Assembly: GCA_024280945.1 (NCBI GenBank)
Contig: JAMXLO010000058.1
Location: forward strand, 1-64,000
Source of the DNA: Acetobacteraceae bacterium
GTDB taxonomy: Bacteria; Pseudomonadota; Alphaproteobacteria; Acetobacterales; Acetobacteraceae
DNA: 64,000 nt
Direction: 5' to 3'
A program made the position numbers and the translations under genes. Positions 49,108 through 57,780 of this stretch are shown here, piece by piece; within the stretch, counting starts at the first letter, position 1; each line of letters starts with the position of its first letter. A model generated the notes under the pieces. That model had not been told where the DNA came from, did no database searches, and worked only from the letters and a program-made list of their open reading frames with translations.

Positions 49108-49414
49108 TGCGTGCGTCTCGTGTTGATCGGCGGCGCCTTGTTGGCCGCAGATGGGCAACAGTCGTAGATGTCGGCATAGATAAAGTTCAGTTCCGAACTG
49201 ATGGTGGTCGCCTTTGCGATGAGCTGCGGGCTTGCGGCGCTCATGGGTTGATCTGCCGACATGAATGCAACTTGAGGTAGATATCGTAAGATCAACTCTC
49301 CGTCAGACAGCGACGCACTCTCACATTATTCGCCTGAAAGAGGAGAAGAGGGCTACCACTTCGTGGCACGCACTGGCTGTGCCATTCCCGCAGCGTTCAA
49401 TGAGGTGGTCCCGG
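49108..49414. other. Intergenic stretch with no recognisable feature
   Basis: About 300 bases between the pseudouridine synthase stop and the start chosen for the next gene. Its base use is less GC-rich than the neighbours (49260-49350 in particular). The upstream part of a longer open frame from 49265 lies here but looks non-coding. The ribosome binding site GAGGTGG of the next gene is at 49402-49408. Confidence 0.5.
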
Positions 49415-49801
49415 ATGAAGACGCCGAGCGCACATGCCTATGCCCGAGCCCTGCAGATCTGGGGACAGTGGCTCCGGCACTGGCACCTGACGCGTGACCC
49501 TCGTGCGCTCCGAACGACTTTGGCCTGCAAGCTGATGGCGGCCGAGAAATTGGCCATTTGGCAGGCCGAACTAGGGTTGAGGCGATCCGTATGGGCCGCA
49601 CGGGCGGAGCGAGCCGCCCGGGAGGAGTTCTCCATGCATAAAGTCCTGCGGCAGATCAGGCGCGATGAGCGAGTGCTTCGTGCGACGCATTTTGACGTCG
49701 CACTTGCGGAGATGGTGACGGAAATCATGCAATCGGCGGGCGATGAGCCGACCCAGGTGCTGACCGCTGAGAAGGAGCAGTCGGCGCTTCTAACAGAGTA
49801 G
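49415..49801 (+). CDS. Unknown helical protein inserted between rluB-like and rsmD genes
   Basis: A 128-residue protein (starts MKTPSAHAYARALQIWGQWL), strongly basic and mostly helical, with Trp-rich and Arg/Ala-rich segments (WQAELGLRRSVWAARAER) and an acidic C-terminus. No signal peptide or known domain. The ATG at 49415 is favoured by GAGGTGG upstream; 49265 is the longest possible start. It could be accessory DNA carried into this locus. Confidence 0.5.
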   Translation: MKTPSAHAYARALQIWGQWLRHWHLTRDPRALRTTLACKLMAAEKLAIWQAELGLRRSVWAARAERAAREEFSMHKVLRQIRRDERVLRATHFDVALAEMVTEIMQSAGDEPTQVLTAEKEQSALLTE

Positions 49802-50231
49802 ATGATCCAAGTCAGGTTTATCGCTTGGGCACCATGTAACCCAGGCGTGGTTGCATGAAGTCGAGAAGGTTCTTGCCTCCGCGCAGCGAAGCAGCGGTCG
49901 AGACGAAGGCCAGCCACGAGGTGATGGTCCTGGTGCGCCGAAACCCTGAACTCGGTCTTCTGGTCATTCGGCGACGCGAGGCGGGACGATCTTGGCTTGT
50001 TGTGAAGACCGAGATCGAGGCAAAGATCGGCCTGACGAAGCAAGGCCGCGGCAACGGTCGGGCGGCGCGATCCGACTGAGCTCTGCTTTCAGGTCGAGTG
50101 CAAAGGGGAATGATACATGGAAGGATCTCAGCTCTGCAGCGCGGAGAACCACGCCCTCGCCGCGAGAAAGCCAGCCTGATCCTCCTGGCCACTGCGGCGT
50201 CGTTCGTGATGCGCGCCACTGCTTCGCCCCG
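49802..50231. other. Gap with one doubtful small frame
   Basis: About 430 bases before rsmD. The only candidate is a plus-strand frame at 49855-50079 (74 residues, MKSRRFLPPRSEAAVETKAS), which has an amphipathic VMVLVRRNPELGLLVIRRRE segment but no convincing ribosome binding site. I do not call it a gene. Nothing else is recognisable. Confidence 0.45.
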
Positions 50232-50780
50232 ATGAGGATCGTCGCCGGTCTTTGGCGCGGTCGTCTGTTGACTGCACCGCATGGATCCACCACCCGCCCC
50301 ACCGCCGACCGTGTACGCCAGGCCTTGTTCGACATGCTGCTGCACGCCCCGTGGGGAGGTCGCGGGTTGCTGGACGGTGCTCGCGTGCTCGATGTCTTTG
50401 CTGGTACCGGCGCGTTCGGCCTGGAAGCGTTGTCGCGTGGCGCGGCAAACGCCACATTCGTCGAACACGACCGCGCTGCGCTGGCCGCCCTGCGAATGAA
50501 TATCGCCACCTGCCAGGCACAGGATCGCGCCGCCGTACTGCCGATCGATGCGCTCGCCGTGCCCCCTGGCGACCCTGCGGACCTGGTCTTCCTGGATCCG
50601 CCCTATCGCCAGAACTTGGTCTCGCGCGCCATTGCGCGCCTGCGAGCCGTCCAACGGCTTGCCCCGCACGCGCTCCTGATCGCCGAGACCGCGCGCGACG
50701 AGCCGCCACCGGCAATCGACGTGCTCGCGGAGCGTTGCCATGGCGCCGCGCGGATCAGCATCTGGCGAGCCGGACTTTGA
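50232..50780 (+). CDS. rsmD: 16S rRNA (guanine(966)-N2)-methyltransferase
   Basis: A 182-residue methyltransferase for m2G966 of 16S rRNA. It starts MRIVAGLWRGRLL, has the TTRPTADRVRQALFDML segment, SAM motif VLDVFAGTGAFGLEALSRGA and the catalytic LDPPYR. The ATG at 50232 gives the standard N-terminus; the longer frame upstream is not used. It is separated from its usual neighbour, the pseudouridine synthase, by 1.1 kb. Confidence 0.93.
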   Translation: MRIVAGLWRGRLLTAPHGSTTRPTADRVRQALFDMLLHAPWGGRGLLDGARVLDVFAGTGAFGLEALSRGAANATFVEHDRAALAALRMNIATCQAQDRAAVLPIDALAVPPGDPADLVFLDPPYRQNLVSRAIARLRAVQRLAPHALLIAETARDEPPPAIDVLAERCHGAARISIWRAGL

Positions 50781-50903
50781 AGGGGAGTCCATGGTGCTGG
50801 CCCAAGGTGCGCCTACCATCGAGGCGCTGCGCGATGAAATTCAGTCAGTGCTTTATTGACAGGCGACCACGACCTTTGTCGCCCGATCGCGCGAGGCCTG
50901 AAC

Positions 50904-51575
50904 TCAGGCCGGCCAGGCATTGCCCCAGCGGTCTGCGTGCGTCACTTCGGCAAGCGGCCTGCGTGACACCCGACCGAACCGATCGATCGGCCAGCCGATC
51001 GGCATCAGAGCAAAACTGTCGACGTCGTCCGGCAGGCTTAGCAATACGCGTACATCGTCTTCGCAGCGAAGATGGTTGGTCGTGATCGTGGTGCCCAGTC
51101 CCAGAGCTCGGCACGCCAGGATGATGTTCTGCACCGCCGGGTAGATGCTAGCGCCGCGAATCCGCTCCGCGTAGGCGCGTTCGGCTGCAAGATCGATCCC
51201 CGGTGCATCCGGCACTTCCAGTCGGCGGAGACATGGCACCAGAATGACCGGTGCATCGCCCATGTGATTCCATAGATGGACACCTGTCGACATCATGCGC
51301 TCATATTGGCGTTCCGTCATATGCGCGGGTCGACCCTTGGCTGCATACACCTTGGCCGCGATGTCTGACGCCTTCCGGTAGACGGCGCCGAGCGAGCGCC
51401 GCAGTTCCGGATCACGCACGACGAGGAACGCCCAGTTCTGGGCATTGCCGCCCGATGGGGCACGGATCGCCGCGTCGAGCACCTGAGTGATCAGTCCTTC
51501 GGGAACGGGATCAGGTTTCAGCCGCCGCAGCGACCGCGCCGTGTGAATGGCCTGGAACAGTTCGATGTCGCTCAT
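50904..51575 (-). CDS. Nitroreductase family FMN oxidoreductase
   Basis: A 223-residue FMN enzyme. The N-terminal FMN phosphate motif is ARSLRRLKPDPVP, followed by AAIRAPSGGNAQNWAFLVV and the C-terminal LGLGTTITT and MPIGWPIDRFG segments. Substrates of this group are nitro compounds, quinones or flavin-linked; not defined here. ATG at 51575 is preferred to one four codons earlier. It is divergent from the TRAP permease, 100 bases away. Confidence 0.9.
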   Translation of the reverse strand: MSDIELFQAIHTARSLRRLKPDPVPEGLITQVLDAAIRAPSGGNAQNWAFLVVRDPELRRSLGAVYRKASDIAAKVYAAKGRPAHMTERQYERMMSTGVHLWNHMGDAPVILVPCLRRLEVPDAPGIDLAAERAYAERIRGASIYPAVQNIILACRALGLGTTITTNHLRCEDDVRVLLSLPDDVDSFALMPIGWPIDRFGRVSRRPLAEVTHADRWGNAWPA

Positions 51576-51675
51576 CACAGCGTGCATCCTACGTTGTGTG
51601 GCTGCGGCCCACGCGTTAGGCGTGCGGCCCCGCTTTGCTTATCATTGCGCGCAGGTGGGGGAGGAGGCGAGGATC

Positions 51676-53538
51676 ATGTCGGCGAGTGAACGCGTGGCCG
51701 CTACGTCCGCTGTGCCACGTGACCTTGCCACGCGCCTTGATCGTGCATTTGGCCTGGCCCTTGAGATCGGCACCGCCGCGCTCGTGGTGGCAGAGATCGT
51801 CATCCTGTTTGTCGGCATCCTGGCACGCTACGCCTTTCACCATCCGCTGATCTGGTCGGATGAACTCGCCTCGCTGCTGTTCCTCTGGCTCGCCATGCTG
51901 GGAGCCGTGCTGGCGTCGCGTCGCGACGAGCACATGCGGATGACCGCGATGGTCAATGCATTGCCGTCGCGCTTTCGACGTTTCTTCGAGCTGCTGTCGC
52001 TGGCAGCGGCGCTGGCGTTCCTGGGCGCCATCCTGCCGCCGGCCCTCGACTATGCGGCCGGCGAGTCGATCGTGTCACTGATGTCGCTCGACATTTCGAT
52101 GAGTTGGCGCGCTGCCGCGATGCCGGTGTGCGTGGCGCTGCTCACGCTCACCATTCTGCTGCGCCTTCTGGCGCAGGCAAAGGTCACGACGCTGCTGGCA
52201 CTGCTGACCGTCGGCGTCGTCATCCTCGGCTTCGACCTGCTGCACCCGACCCTGCTGACCCTTGGTCGCGGCAATCTGCTGGTGTTCTTCCTGGGCGTTG
52301 TATCGGCGACCGTGTTCGCCGGCATCCCGATCGCCATTGCGTTCGGCCTCGCGACTTTGGGCTACCTGGCCTTCACAACCCATGTGCCGATCGCCGTGCT
52401 GGTGGCTCGCATGGATTCGGGCATGTCGCATCCCGTGCTGCTTTCAGTGCCATTGTTCGTGTTCCTTGGTCTTTTGATCGAGATGACCGGCATGGCGCAG
52501 GTCATGGTGCGCTTCCTCGCCAACCTGCTGGGGCACGTGAGGGGCGGCCTTTCCTATGTGCTGATCGGTGCAATGTACCTTGTCTCCGGCATATCGGGAT
52601 CGAAGGCGGCCGACATGGCGGCGGTCGCACCAGTACTGTTCCCCGAGATGGAGCAGCGTGGTGCGGTGCGCGGCGACCTTGTGTCGCTGCTTGCTGCAAC
52701 CGGTGCGCAGACCGAGACCATTCCGCCCAGCCTGATCCTGATCACCATCGGCTCGGTCACTTCGATCTCGATCGCAGCGCTGTTCACCGGCGGGCTGCTG
52801 CCAGGTGTCGTGGTAGGGCTGATGCTGTGCGTCGTGGTCGGCTGGCGCGCCCGACGCGAGGACCGCACGTTGCCGTCCCGGGCGTCGGCGCGCGATATCG
52901 CCTCAAGTTTTGTGATCGCGATTCCCGCGCTGGCACTGCCGTTCCTGATTCGCGGCGCCGTGGTCGGCGGCATCGCCACCGCGACCGAGGTCTCGACCAT
53001 CGGTATCGTTTATTCGGTCCTGGCGGGTCTGCTGATCTACCGTAGGTTCGATATCGGCCGCCTGCTACCGATGCTGGTGCAGACGGCGTCGCTGACCGGC
53101 GCGATCCTGCTGATCGTCGGAGCCGCGACCTCGATGGCCTGGGCGATCACCAGTTCCGGCTTCTCCCGCGTGGTGGCGGGCTGGATTGCAGTGATGCCGG
53201 GCGGCGCCATCTCCTTCATGGCAATCTCCATCCTGCTGTTCGTCGTCCTCGGCAGCGTGTTGGAAGGCATCCCGGTGATCGTGCTGTTCGGGCCGTTGTT
53301 GTTCCCATTGGCCAAGAGCGTCGGCATCCACGAGGTGCACTATGCAATGGTGGCGATCCTGGCGATGGGCGTTGGCCTGTTCGCCCCGCCGTTTGGTGTC
53401 GGCTACTACGTCGCCTGTGCGATTGGCCGTTGCAATCCCGATGACGGCATGCGGCATATCTGGCGCTATCTGGCCGCGCTGATTGCCGGGCTGGTCATCG
53501 TCGCTGCTGTTCCATGGATTTCTATCGGGTTCTTGTAA
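51676..53538 (+). CDS. Fused TRAP transporter permease (DctQ-DctM)
   Basis: A 620-residue membrane protein joining both TRAP membrane parts. Residues 1-180 are DctQ-like, with the signature HHPLIWSDELASLLFLWLAMLG. Residues 190-620 are DctM-like, with GIPIAIAFGLATLGYLA, SGISGSKAADMAAVAPVL and FGPLLFPLAKSVGIHEVHYA. TRAP systems import carboxylates or similar acids with Na+ using a DctP binding protein; none is adjacent. GAGGAGG precedes the ATG at 51676. Confidence 0.93.
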   Translation: MSASERVAATSAVPRDLATRLDRAFGLALEIGTAALVVAEIVILFVGILARYAFHHPLIWSDELASLLFLWLAMLGAVLASRRDEHMRMTAMVNALPSRFRRFFELLSLAAALAFLGAILPPALDYAAGESIVSLMSLDISMSWRAAAMPVCVALLTLTILLRLLAQAKVTTLLALLTVGVVILGFDLLHPTLLTLGRGNLLVFFLGVVSATVFAGIPIAIAFGLATLGYLAFTTHVPIAVLVARMDSGMSHPVLLSVPLFVFLGLLIEMTGMAQVMVRFLANLLGHVRGGLSYVLIGAMYLVSGISGSKAADMAAVAPVLFPEMEQRGAVRGDLVSLLAATGAQTETIPPSLILITIGSVTSISIAALFTGGLLPGVVVGLMLCVVVGWRARREDRTLPSRASARDIASSFVIAIPALALPFLIRGAVVGGIATATEVSTIGIVYSVLAGLLIYRRFDIGRLLPMLVQTASLTGAILLIVGAATSMAWAITSSGFSRVVAGWIAVMPGGAISFMAISILLFVVLGSVLEGIPVIVLFGPLLFPLAKSVGIHEVHYAMVAILAMGVGLFAPPFGVGYYVACAIGRCNPDDGMRHIWRYLAALIAGLVIVAAVPWISIGFL

Positions 53539-53721
53539 GGACGGCGGGTAATAGGTTCTCCGACCCGGTCGCGAAGATTTCAACGAGAGCAGCCAACATC
53601 GTACGATAAGTTTCTTGTCCGCTCCAACCAGTGACGAAGCGTCCGAGAAGAGCCGGTTGGAGGTTGAGAGTTGGACCGTATGGCTCGATGAGTCGCGGGT
53701 CTCAGTGGGAGGAAGCTAAGA

Positions 53722-54030
53722 ATGTTCGGGGGAATCCTTGGCCTGATTATTCAGCTGATCGCTGGAGCGGTCGGCGGCAATATCGTTGGCGCCGCCGCTA
53801 AGCAGCTCGATCTTGGACCGGTCTGGAACAGTATCGCCGGCATCGTTGGCGGTGGTATTGGGGGACAAATACTTGGTGCTGTGCTGGGCGGCGGTGCCGC
53901 AGCGACCGGCGGCCTGGATATCGGGTCGATCATCGAACAGATCGCTGCGGGCGGTGTCGGTGGCGGCATCCTGATGGCCATCATCGGGTTTATCAAACAG
54001 GCGGCCGGTGGCGGCGCGGCCAGTCGATAG
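53722..54030 (+). CDS. Small glycine-rich membrane-associated protein
   Basis: A 102-residue protein, extremely rich in Gly, Ala and Ile (starts MFGGILGLIIQLIAGAVGG), with two hydrophobic stretches of the glycine-zipper type (GGGIGGQILGAVLGGG) and AAAKQLDLGPVWNSIAG between them. GGAGG-like sequence (GGGAGGAAGC) precedes the ATG. Related conserved hypotheticals occur in alphaproteobacteria. It converges with the ABC permease gene, 17 bases apart. Confidence 0.8.
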   Translation: MFGGILGLIIQLIAGAVGGNIVGAAAKQLDLGPVWNSIAGIVGGGIGGQILGAVLGGGAAATGGLDIGSIIEQIAAGGVGGGILMAIIGFIKQAAGGGAASR

Positions 54031-54047
54031 CTCCGACAGCCCAGACG

Positions 54048-55175
54048 TCAGTCCAGTGTCTCGCGATACAGACTGACGGCGATCGCGCCGACCACCAGGG
54101 CGAACAGCAGCATCGGCCACAGATCGGGCCAGATGTCTGCCAGCCCGTTGCCCTTCAGCAGCACGCCGCGGCAGATGCGCAACGTGTGGGTGAGCGGCAC
54201 CGCCTCACCGATCCAACGTGCCCAGACCGGCATGCCCTGGAAGGGGAACATGAAGCCCGACAGCATGATCGACGGCAGCAGGCCGAACTGTGCCAGCTGC
54301 TGCGCCTGCATCTGTGTCTGCGCCATCGTCGAGAAGGCAAATCCCATCGCCAGATTGCAGGCGATGAAGATGCCGAGTGCCACCAACAGCAATGGAATCG
54401 AACCGCGTATGGGAACGTCGAACACCAGCACTGAGACGGCAAGGATCAGCGCGGTCTGCACGTAAGCAAGACCCACATAGGGGATGATCTTGCCCAGCAT
54501 CACCTCCACGGGACGCACGGGCATGGCCAGCAGGTTCTCCATTGTGCCCGTTTCGCGCTCGCGGGTGATGGCGAGCGACGTCATGACGAGTGTCGATACG
54601 GTCAGGATCAGCCCGATCAGGCCTGGGACGATATTGAGTGCGGTGATCTGCTCGGGGTTGTAGCGCGCGTGCAGCACGATCTGGAAGGGCGGCTGCGCCG
54701 GCTGCACACGCATCGCTACCGGCAGGTCACGGTTCAGCACGGTGGCGTTCAGTGCCACGACGGCCGCCGTGGCGTTGGCTATCGCCGTCGGATCGGTGGC
54801 ATCGGCATCCATCAGCACCTGTGGTTGTTCGCCGCGATTGAGCCGGCGGGTGAAGTCAGGCGGAATGTTCAGCACGAACATGACATCACCCCGTCTCAGC
54901 GCCTCTTCCGCTTCAGATTCGGTGGCGAAGGACCTGACGTCGAAATAACCGGTATTCTGCAGCGCCGCGACCAGTGTTCGCTCATAGGTCGAGTGCTCGG
55001 CCGTGACCAGGCCCGTCGGCAGGTGGCGTGGATTGGCGTTGATCGCGTAACCGAACAGGAACAGCTGGATCAGCGGCAGCATCACCGTCAGGCCGACGGT
55101 GGCGCGATCGCGCCGCATCTGCACCCACTCTTTGCGCAACACCGCAAGCAGGCGCGCGAAGGAAAATCGGTTCAT
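54048..55175 (-). CDS. ABC-2 type exporter permease (YbhS/YbhR-like)
   Basis: A 375-residue ABC-2 permease. One N-terminal helix (ATVGLTVMLPLIQLFLFGYAI), a large periplasmic domain (about 50-190), then five helices, with the typical TRERETGTMENLLAMPVRPVEVMLGKI segment and QLAQFGLLPSIMLSGFMFPFQGMP. It pairs with the ATPase upstream, overlapping it by 4 bases. Only one permease gene is present, whereas the E. coli ybhGFSR operon has two, so it may homodimerise. Confidence 0.93.
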   Translation of the reverse strand: MNRFSFARLLAVLRKEWVQMRRDRATVGLTVMLPLIQLFLFGYAINANPRHLPTGLVTAEHSTYERTLVAALQNTGYFDVRSFATESEAEEALRRGDVMFVLNIPPDFTRRLNRGEQPQVLMDADATDPTAIANATAAVVALNATVLNRDLPVAMRVQPAQPPFQIVLHARYNPEQITALNIVPGLIGLILTVSTLVMTSLAITRERETGTMENLLAMPVRPVEVMLGKIIPYVGLAYVQTALILAVSVLVFDVPIRGSIPLLLVALGIFIACNLAMGFAFSTMAQTQMQAQQLAQFGLLPSIMLSGFMFPFQGMPVWARWIGEAVPLTHTLRICRGVLLKGNGLADIWPDLWPMLLFALVVGAIAVSLYRETLD

Positions 55176-56095
55176 GCCTCGGTATCGCGCAGCATGTGGA
55201 TGAACACGTCGTCGAGCCGCGGCTCCACTTCCTCCCAGCGCAGGTTCCCGTCGCCGAGACCATCGATGGCAGCGCGCAAGGCTGCGCGATCCATGCCGGC
55301 GATGCGCAGGGCACGACCGAACACCGCGGCCGTCTCCACGCCAGGCGTGCGACGCAATTGCCGTACTGCCTGCTCGATGTCTTCGCCGATGGCCTCGAAT
55401 GTGACCAGATTGGCGGCGCGAACCACCTCGTCTGCCGTGCCCTGCACCACGAGCCGGCCACCGGCAAGATACACCACACGCTGGCAGCGTTCGGCTTCGT
55501 CCATGTAGTGCGTGGAGACCAGCACGGTCATCCCATCGGCGGCCATCTCGTGGATCATGTCCCAGAATTCGCGCCGCGCTTTTGCATCCACACCGGCCGT
55601 CGGTTCATCGAGCAGCAGCAGGCGTGGCCGGTGCAGCACGCAGGCAGCGAGTGCCATGCGCTGCTTCCAACCGCCGGAGAGTTCCTGTGCGAGCTGGTCG
55701 GCGCGATCGGACAGGCCGATGCGGTCCAGGACGTCGGCGATGCGTCTGCGATAGTCTGGAAGCTGGTAGAGCCGCGCCACGAACTCCAGGTTCTCGGCAA
55801 CGGTCAGGTCGCCATAAAAGCTGAACCGCTGCGTCATGTAACCAATCTGCAGGCGAATGCGCGCTGCGTCGCGCAGCAGGTCCAGCCCAAGGCACGTTCC
55901 GCCGCCGGCATCCGGCCGCAGCAGCCCACACAGCATGCGGATGGTCGTGGTCTTGCCGCTGCCGTTGCCTCCGAGGAATCCGCAGATCTCACCCTCCGGA
56001 ACCTGCAGCGTCAGTCCATCGATGACCTGCCTTGTGCCAAAGCTCTTGCGCAGGTCGTGCACATCGATGGCGAGCCCAGTGGGACGCCCGGTCAT
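55172..56095 (-). CDS. ABC exporter ATP-binding protein (YbhF-like, single domain)
   Basis: A 307-residue ATPase with Walker A GGNGSGKT at about 42-49, Q-loop YMTQRF, signature LSGGWKQR, Walker B LLLLDEPTAGVD and H-loop STHYMDE. The C-terminal part carries a regulatory-like domain ending EEVEPRLDDVFIHML. E. coli YbhF has two such ATPase units; this one has one. The start overlaps the HlyD stop, the stop overlaps the permease start. Confidence 0.94.
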   Translation of the reverse strand: MTGRPTGLAIDVHDLRKSFGTRQVIDGLTLQVPEGEICGFLGGNGSGKTTTIRMLCGLLRPDAGGGTCLGLDLLRDAARIRLQIGYMTQRFSFYGDLTVAENLEFVARLYQLPDYRRRIADVLDRIGLSDRADQLAQELSGGWKQRMALAACVLHRPRLLLLDEPTAGVDAKARREFWDMIHEMAADGMTVLVSTHYMDEAERCQRVVYLAGGRLVVQGTADEVVRAANLVTFEAIGEDIEQAVRQLRRTPGVETAAVFGRALRIAGMDRAALRAAIDGLGDGNLRWEEVEPRLDDVFIHMLRDTEA

Positions 56096-57060
56096 CGGCG
56101 CACGTCGACCGGCTGGCCAGGCTTCAACTGCATCGCCTGATCGATCGGCGGATGCGCTTCGACCAAGTACACCAGTTTCTCGCGGTTGCTCTCGCTGTAG
56201 ATCACCGGCGGCGTGTATTCGGGCTGCGGCGCAATGAAGGTGATGTTGGCCCCAAGGTCGGCAGCACAGCTGTCGCAGCTGATGGCGAGACGGTCGCCTA
56301 TGTGCAGGCTCGCGAGCTCGGTTTCCGGGGCGAAGAACCGGACCAGCACGTTCTGCGGTGGCAGCAGCTCCACCACGGGATTGCCGGCGTTGATTGTCTC
56401 GCCAGGGCGCGCATAGGTATCCGACACCAGTGCGGCAATCGGAGCGGCCACGTGTCGCTGATCAACCCGCCATTGCGCCTGGGCAAGTCCGGCCTTGGCT
56501 TGCTCCACCATGGCGCGCTGTGCGGCGATCTCGTATTCGCGCCCGGTGGGCGATTGCATCTGGTCGAGCTTGGCCTGTGCCGCCTGCACTCGGGCAACCG
56601 CAGACGCCAGATCGGCACGTTGTTGATCGACCACCTGTCGGCTTGCCGCGCCGGTGCGCAGCAGTTCCTCGTTCCGCTGCAGGTCCCTGGCGATCCGATC
56701 TCGTGTCGCGATCAGGTCGGTGAGGTCGGCGCGCCCCTGCGCAATCTCGGTATCGCGACTGCGTGTCTCCAGGTTGGCAAGCCGTGCCTGCGCCTCGGAC
56801 AGTTTGCCTGCCGCGGCGTCGCGCGCCGCCACGTCATCGATCTCGTCCTGGGTGAACAACGGGGCGCCGGCGGCCACGTGATCGCCGCGGGCAACTGCGA
56901 TGCTGGTGATGCGCCCGGTCAAGGTCGGCGAAACGCGGACGTACTCGGCATCGACATAGCCCTGCCAGGTCCGTCCTCCAGGGGTGCGATTGACCCACCA
57001 CCACCCAGCGGCGGCGCCGACCGCGAGCAGTGCCAGGACGAGAAGCAACAAACGCTTCAT
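56092..57060 (-). CDS. HlyD-family periplasmic adaptor (YbhG-like)
   Basis: A 322-residue adaptor with an N-terminal anchor (LLLLVLALLAVGAAAGWWWV), lipoyl halves (TLTGRITSIAVARGDHV and AAPIAALVSDTYARPGETI), a long coiled-coil hairpin (about 75-180) and a beta-barrel. It links the ABC exporter to the outer membrane. The ATG at 57060 overlaps the TetR stop by 4 bases. Confidence 0.92.
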   Translation of the reverse strand: MKRLLLLVLALLAVGAAAGWWWVNRTPGGRTWQGYVDAEYVRVSPTLTGRITSIAVARGDHVAAGAPLFTQDEIDDVAARDAAAGKLSEAQARLANLETRSRDTEIAQGRADLTDLIATRDRIARDLQRNEELLRTGAASRQVVDQQRADLASAVARVQAAQAKLDQMQSPTGREYEIAAQRAMVEQAKAGLAQAQWRVDQRHVAAPIAALVSDTYARPGETINAGNPVVELLPPQNVLVRFFAPETELASLHIGDRLAISCDSCAADLGANITFIAPQPEYTPPVIYSESNREKLVYLVEAHPPIDQAMQLKPGQPVDVRR

Positions 57061-57674
57061 GACGGATGGTCCGGAGCGAGGCCGCGCAGCAGCACGTCGA
57101 GATGGGCCTCTGCGACGGCCCTGGGATCGAAGCTCAGGTCGGTGTGGCGCCCAAGCGAGTGCTTCCACAACGCGAGCAACAGGAAGGGTGCCGCGAACAG
57201 CGGCAGGATGGTGTGGACTTCCATCCGCCGGAATTCACCGCGCTCCATGCCCCGGGTCAGAATCCCTTCGACCAGGGCAAACGCGCGGCGCAGCACGGTA
57301 TCGGCATAGAACTGGGCAATGGCGGGGAAATTGCCGGCTTCGGCCACGACAAGCTTGGGAACCGCGGTCAGGTTGCTGTCCAACAGGTTAAGGAAGCGCT
57401 GCGCCAAGGCGCGCAGGAGGTCGGCGCATGACCCTTCGTGGGCGACGAACTGCGTCTCGGCTGCCTCCAGGTTCGGCAGCACAGCCTGGCGGACGACCGC
57501 GCGGAACAGCTCCTCCTTGGTCTGGAAGTAGAGGTAGATCGTGCCTTTGCTGATGCCGGCCGCGGCGGCGACGTCCTCGAGCTTCGTGGCGGCGTAGCCG
57601 CGCTCGGCGAACGAGGCGAGGGCAGCAGCGACGATCTCGCCGGGACGGGCATCCTTCCTGCGGGTACGAGCCAT
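57057..57674 (-). CDS. TetR-family repressor of the ABC exporter (CecR-like)
   Basis: A 205-residue TetR regulator. The helix-turn-helix is at the N-terminus: ALASFAERGYAATKLEDVAA followed by AAGISKGTIYLYFQTKEELF. The C-terminal ligand domain is of the YbiH/CecR type. It is first in an operon of four genes that all overlap by 4 bases, an arrangement like cecR-ybhGFSR. A palindrome 12 bases before its start is the likely autoregulatory operator. Confidence 0.93.
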   Translation of the reverse strand: MARTRRKDARPGEIVAAALASFAERGYAATKLEDVAAAAGISKGTIYLYFQTKEELFRAVVRQAVLPNLEAAETQFVAHEGSCADLLRALAQRFLNLLDSNLTAVPKLVVAEAGNFPAIAQFYADTVLRRAFALVEGILTRGMERGEFRRMEVHTILPLFAAPFLLLALWKHSLGRHTDLSFDPRAVAEAHLDVLLRGLAPDHPS

Positions 57675-57685
57675 GGCAATTAGTT

Positions 57686-57703
57686 ACTGACCGTCCAGTC
57701 AGT
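57686..57703. promoter_or_regulatory. Palindromic operator of the TetR repressor
   Basis: Inverted repeat ACTGAC (57686-57691), 6-base spacer CGTCCA, GTCAGT (57698-57703). Both the arm sequence and spacing are typical of TetR-family operators. It lies 12 bases before the repressor ATG, so bound repressor would block its own operon. Confidence 0.75.
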
Positions 57704-57780
57704 TTCAAGGTGCATCGCTTCGGCTTGCGCCGAATTGTCTCCGGTTGCGAAACGCCGCCGCGTGACGCAACCCGCTGGCC

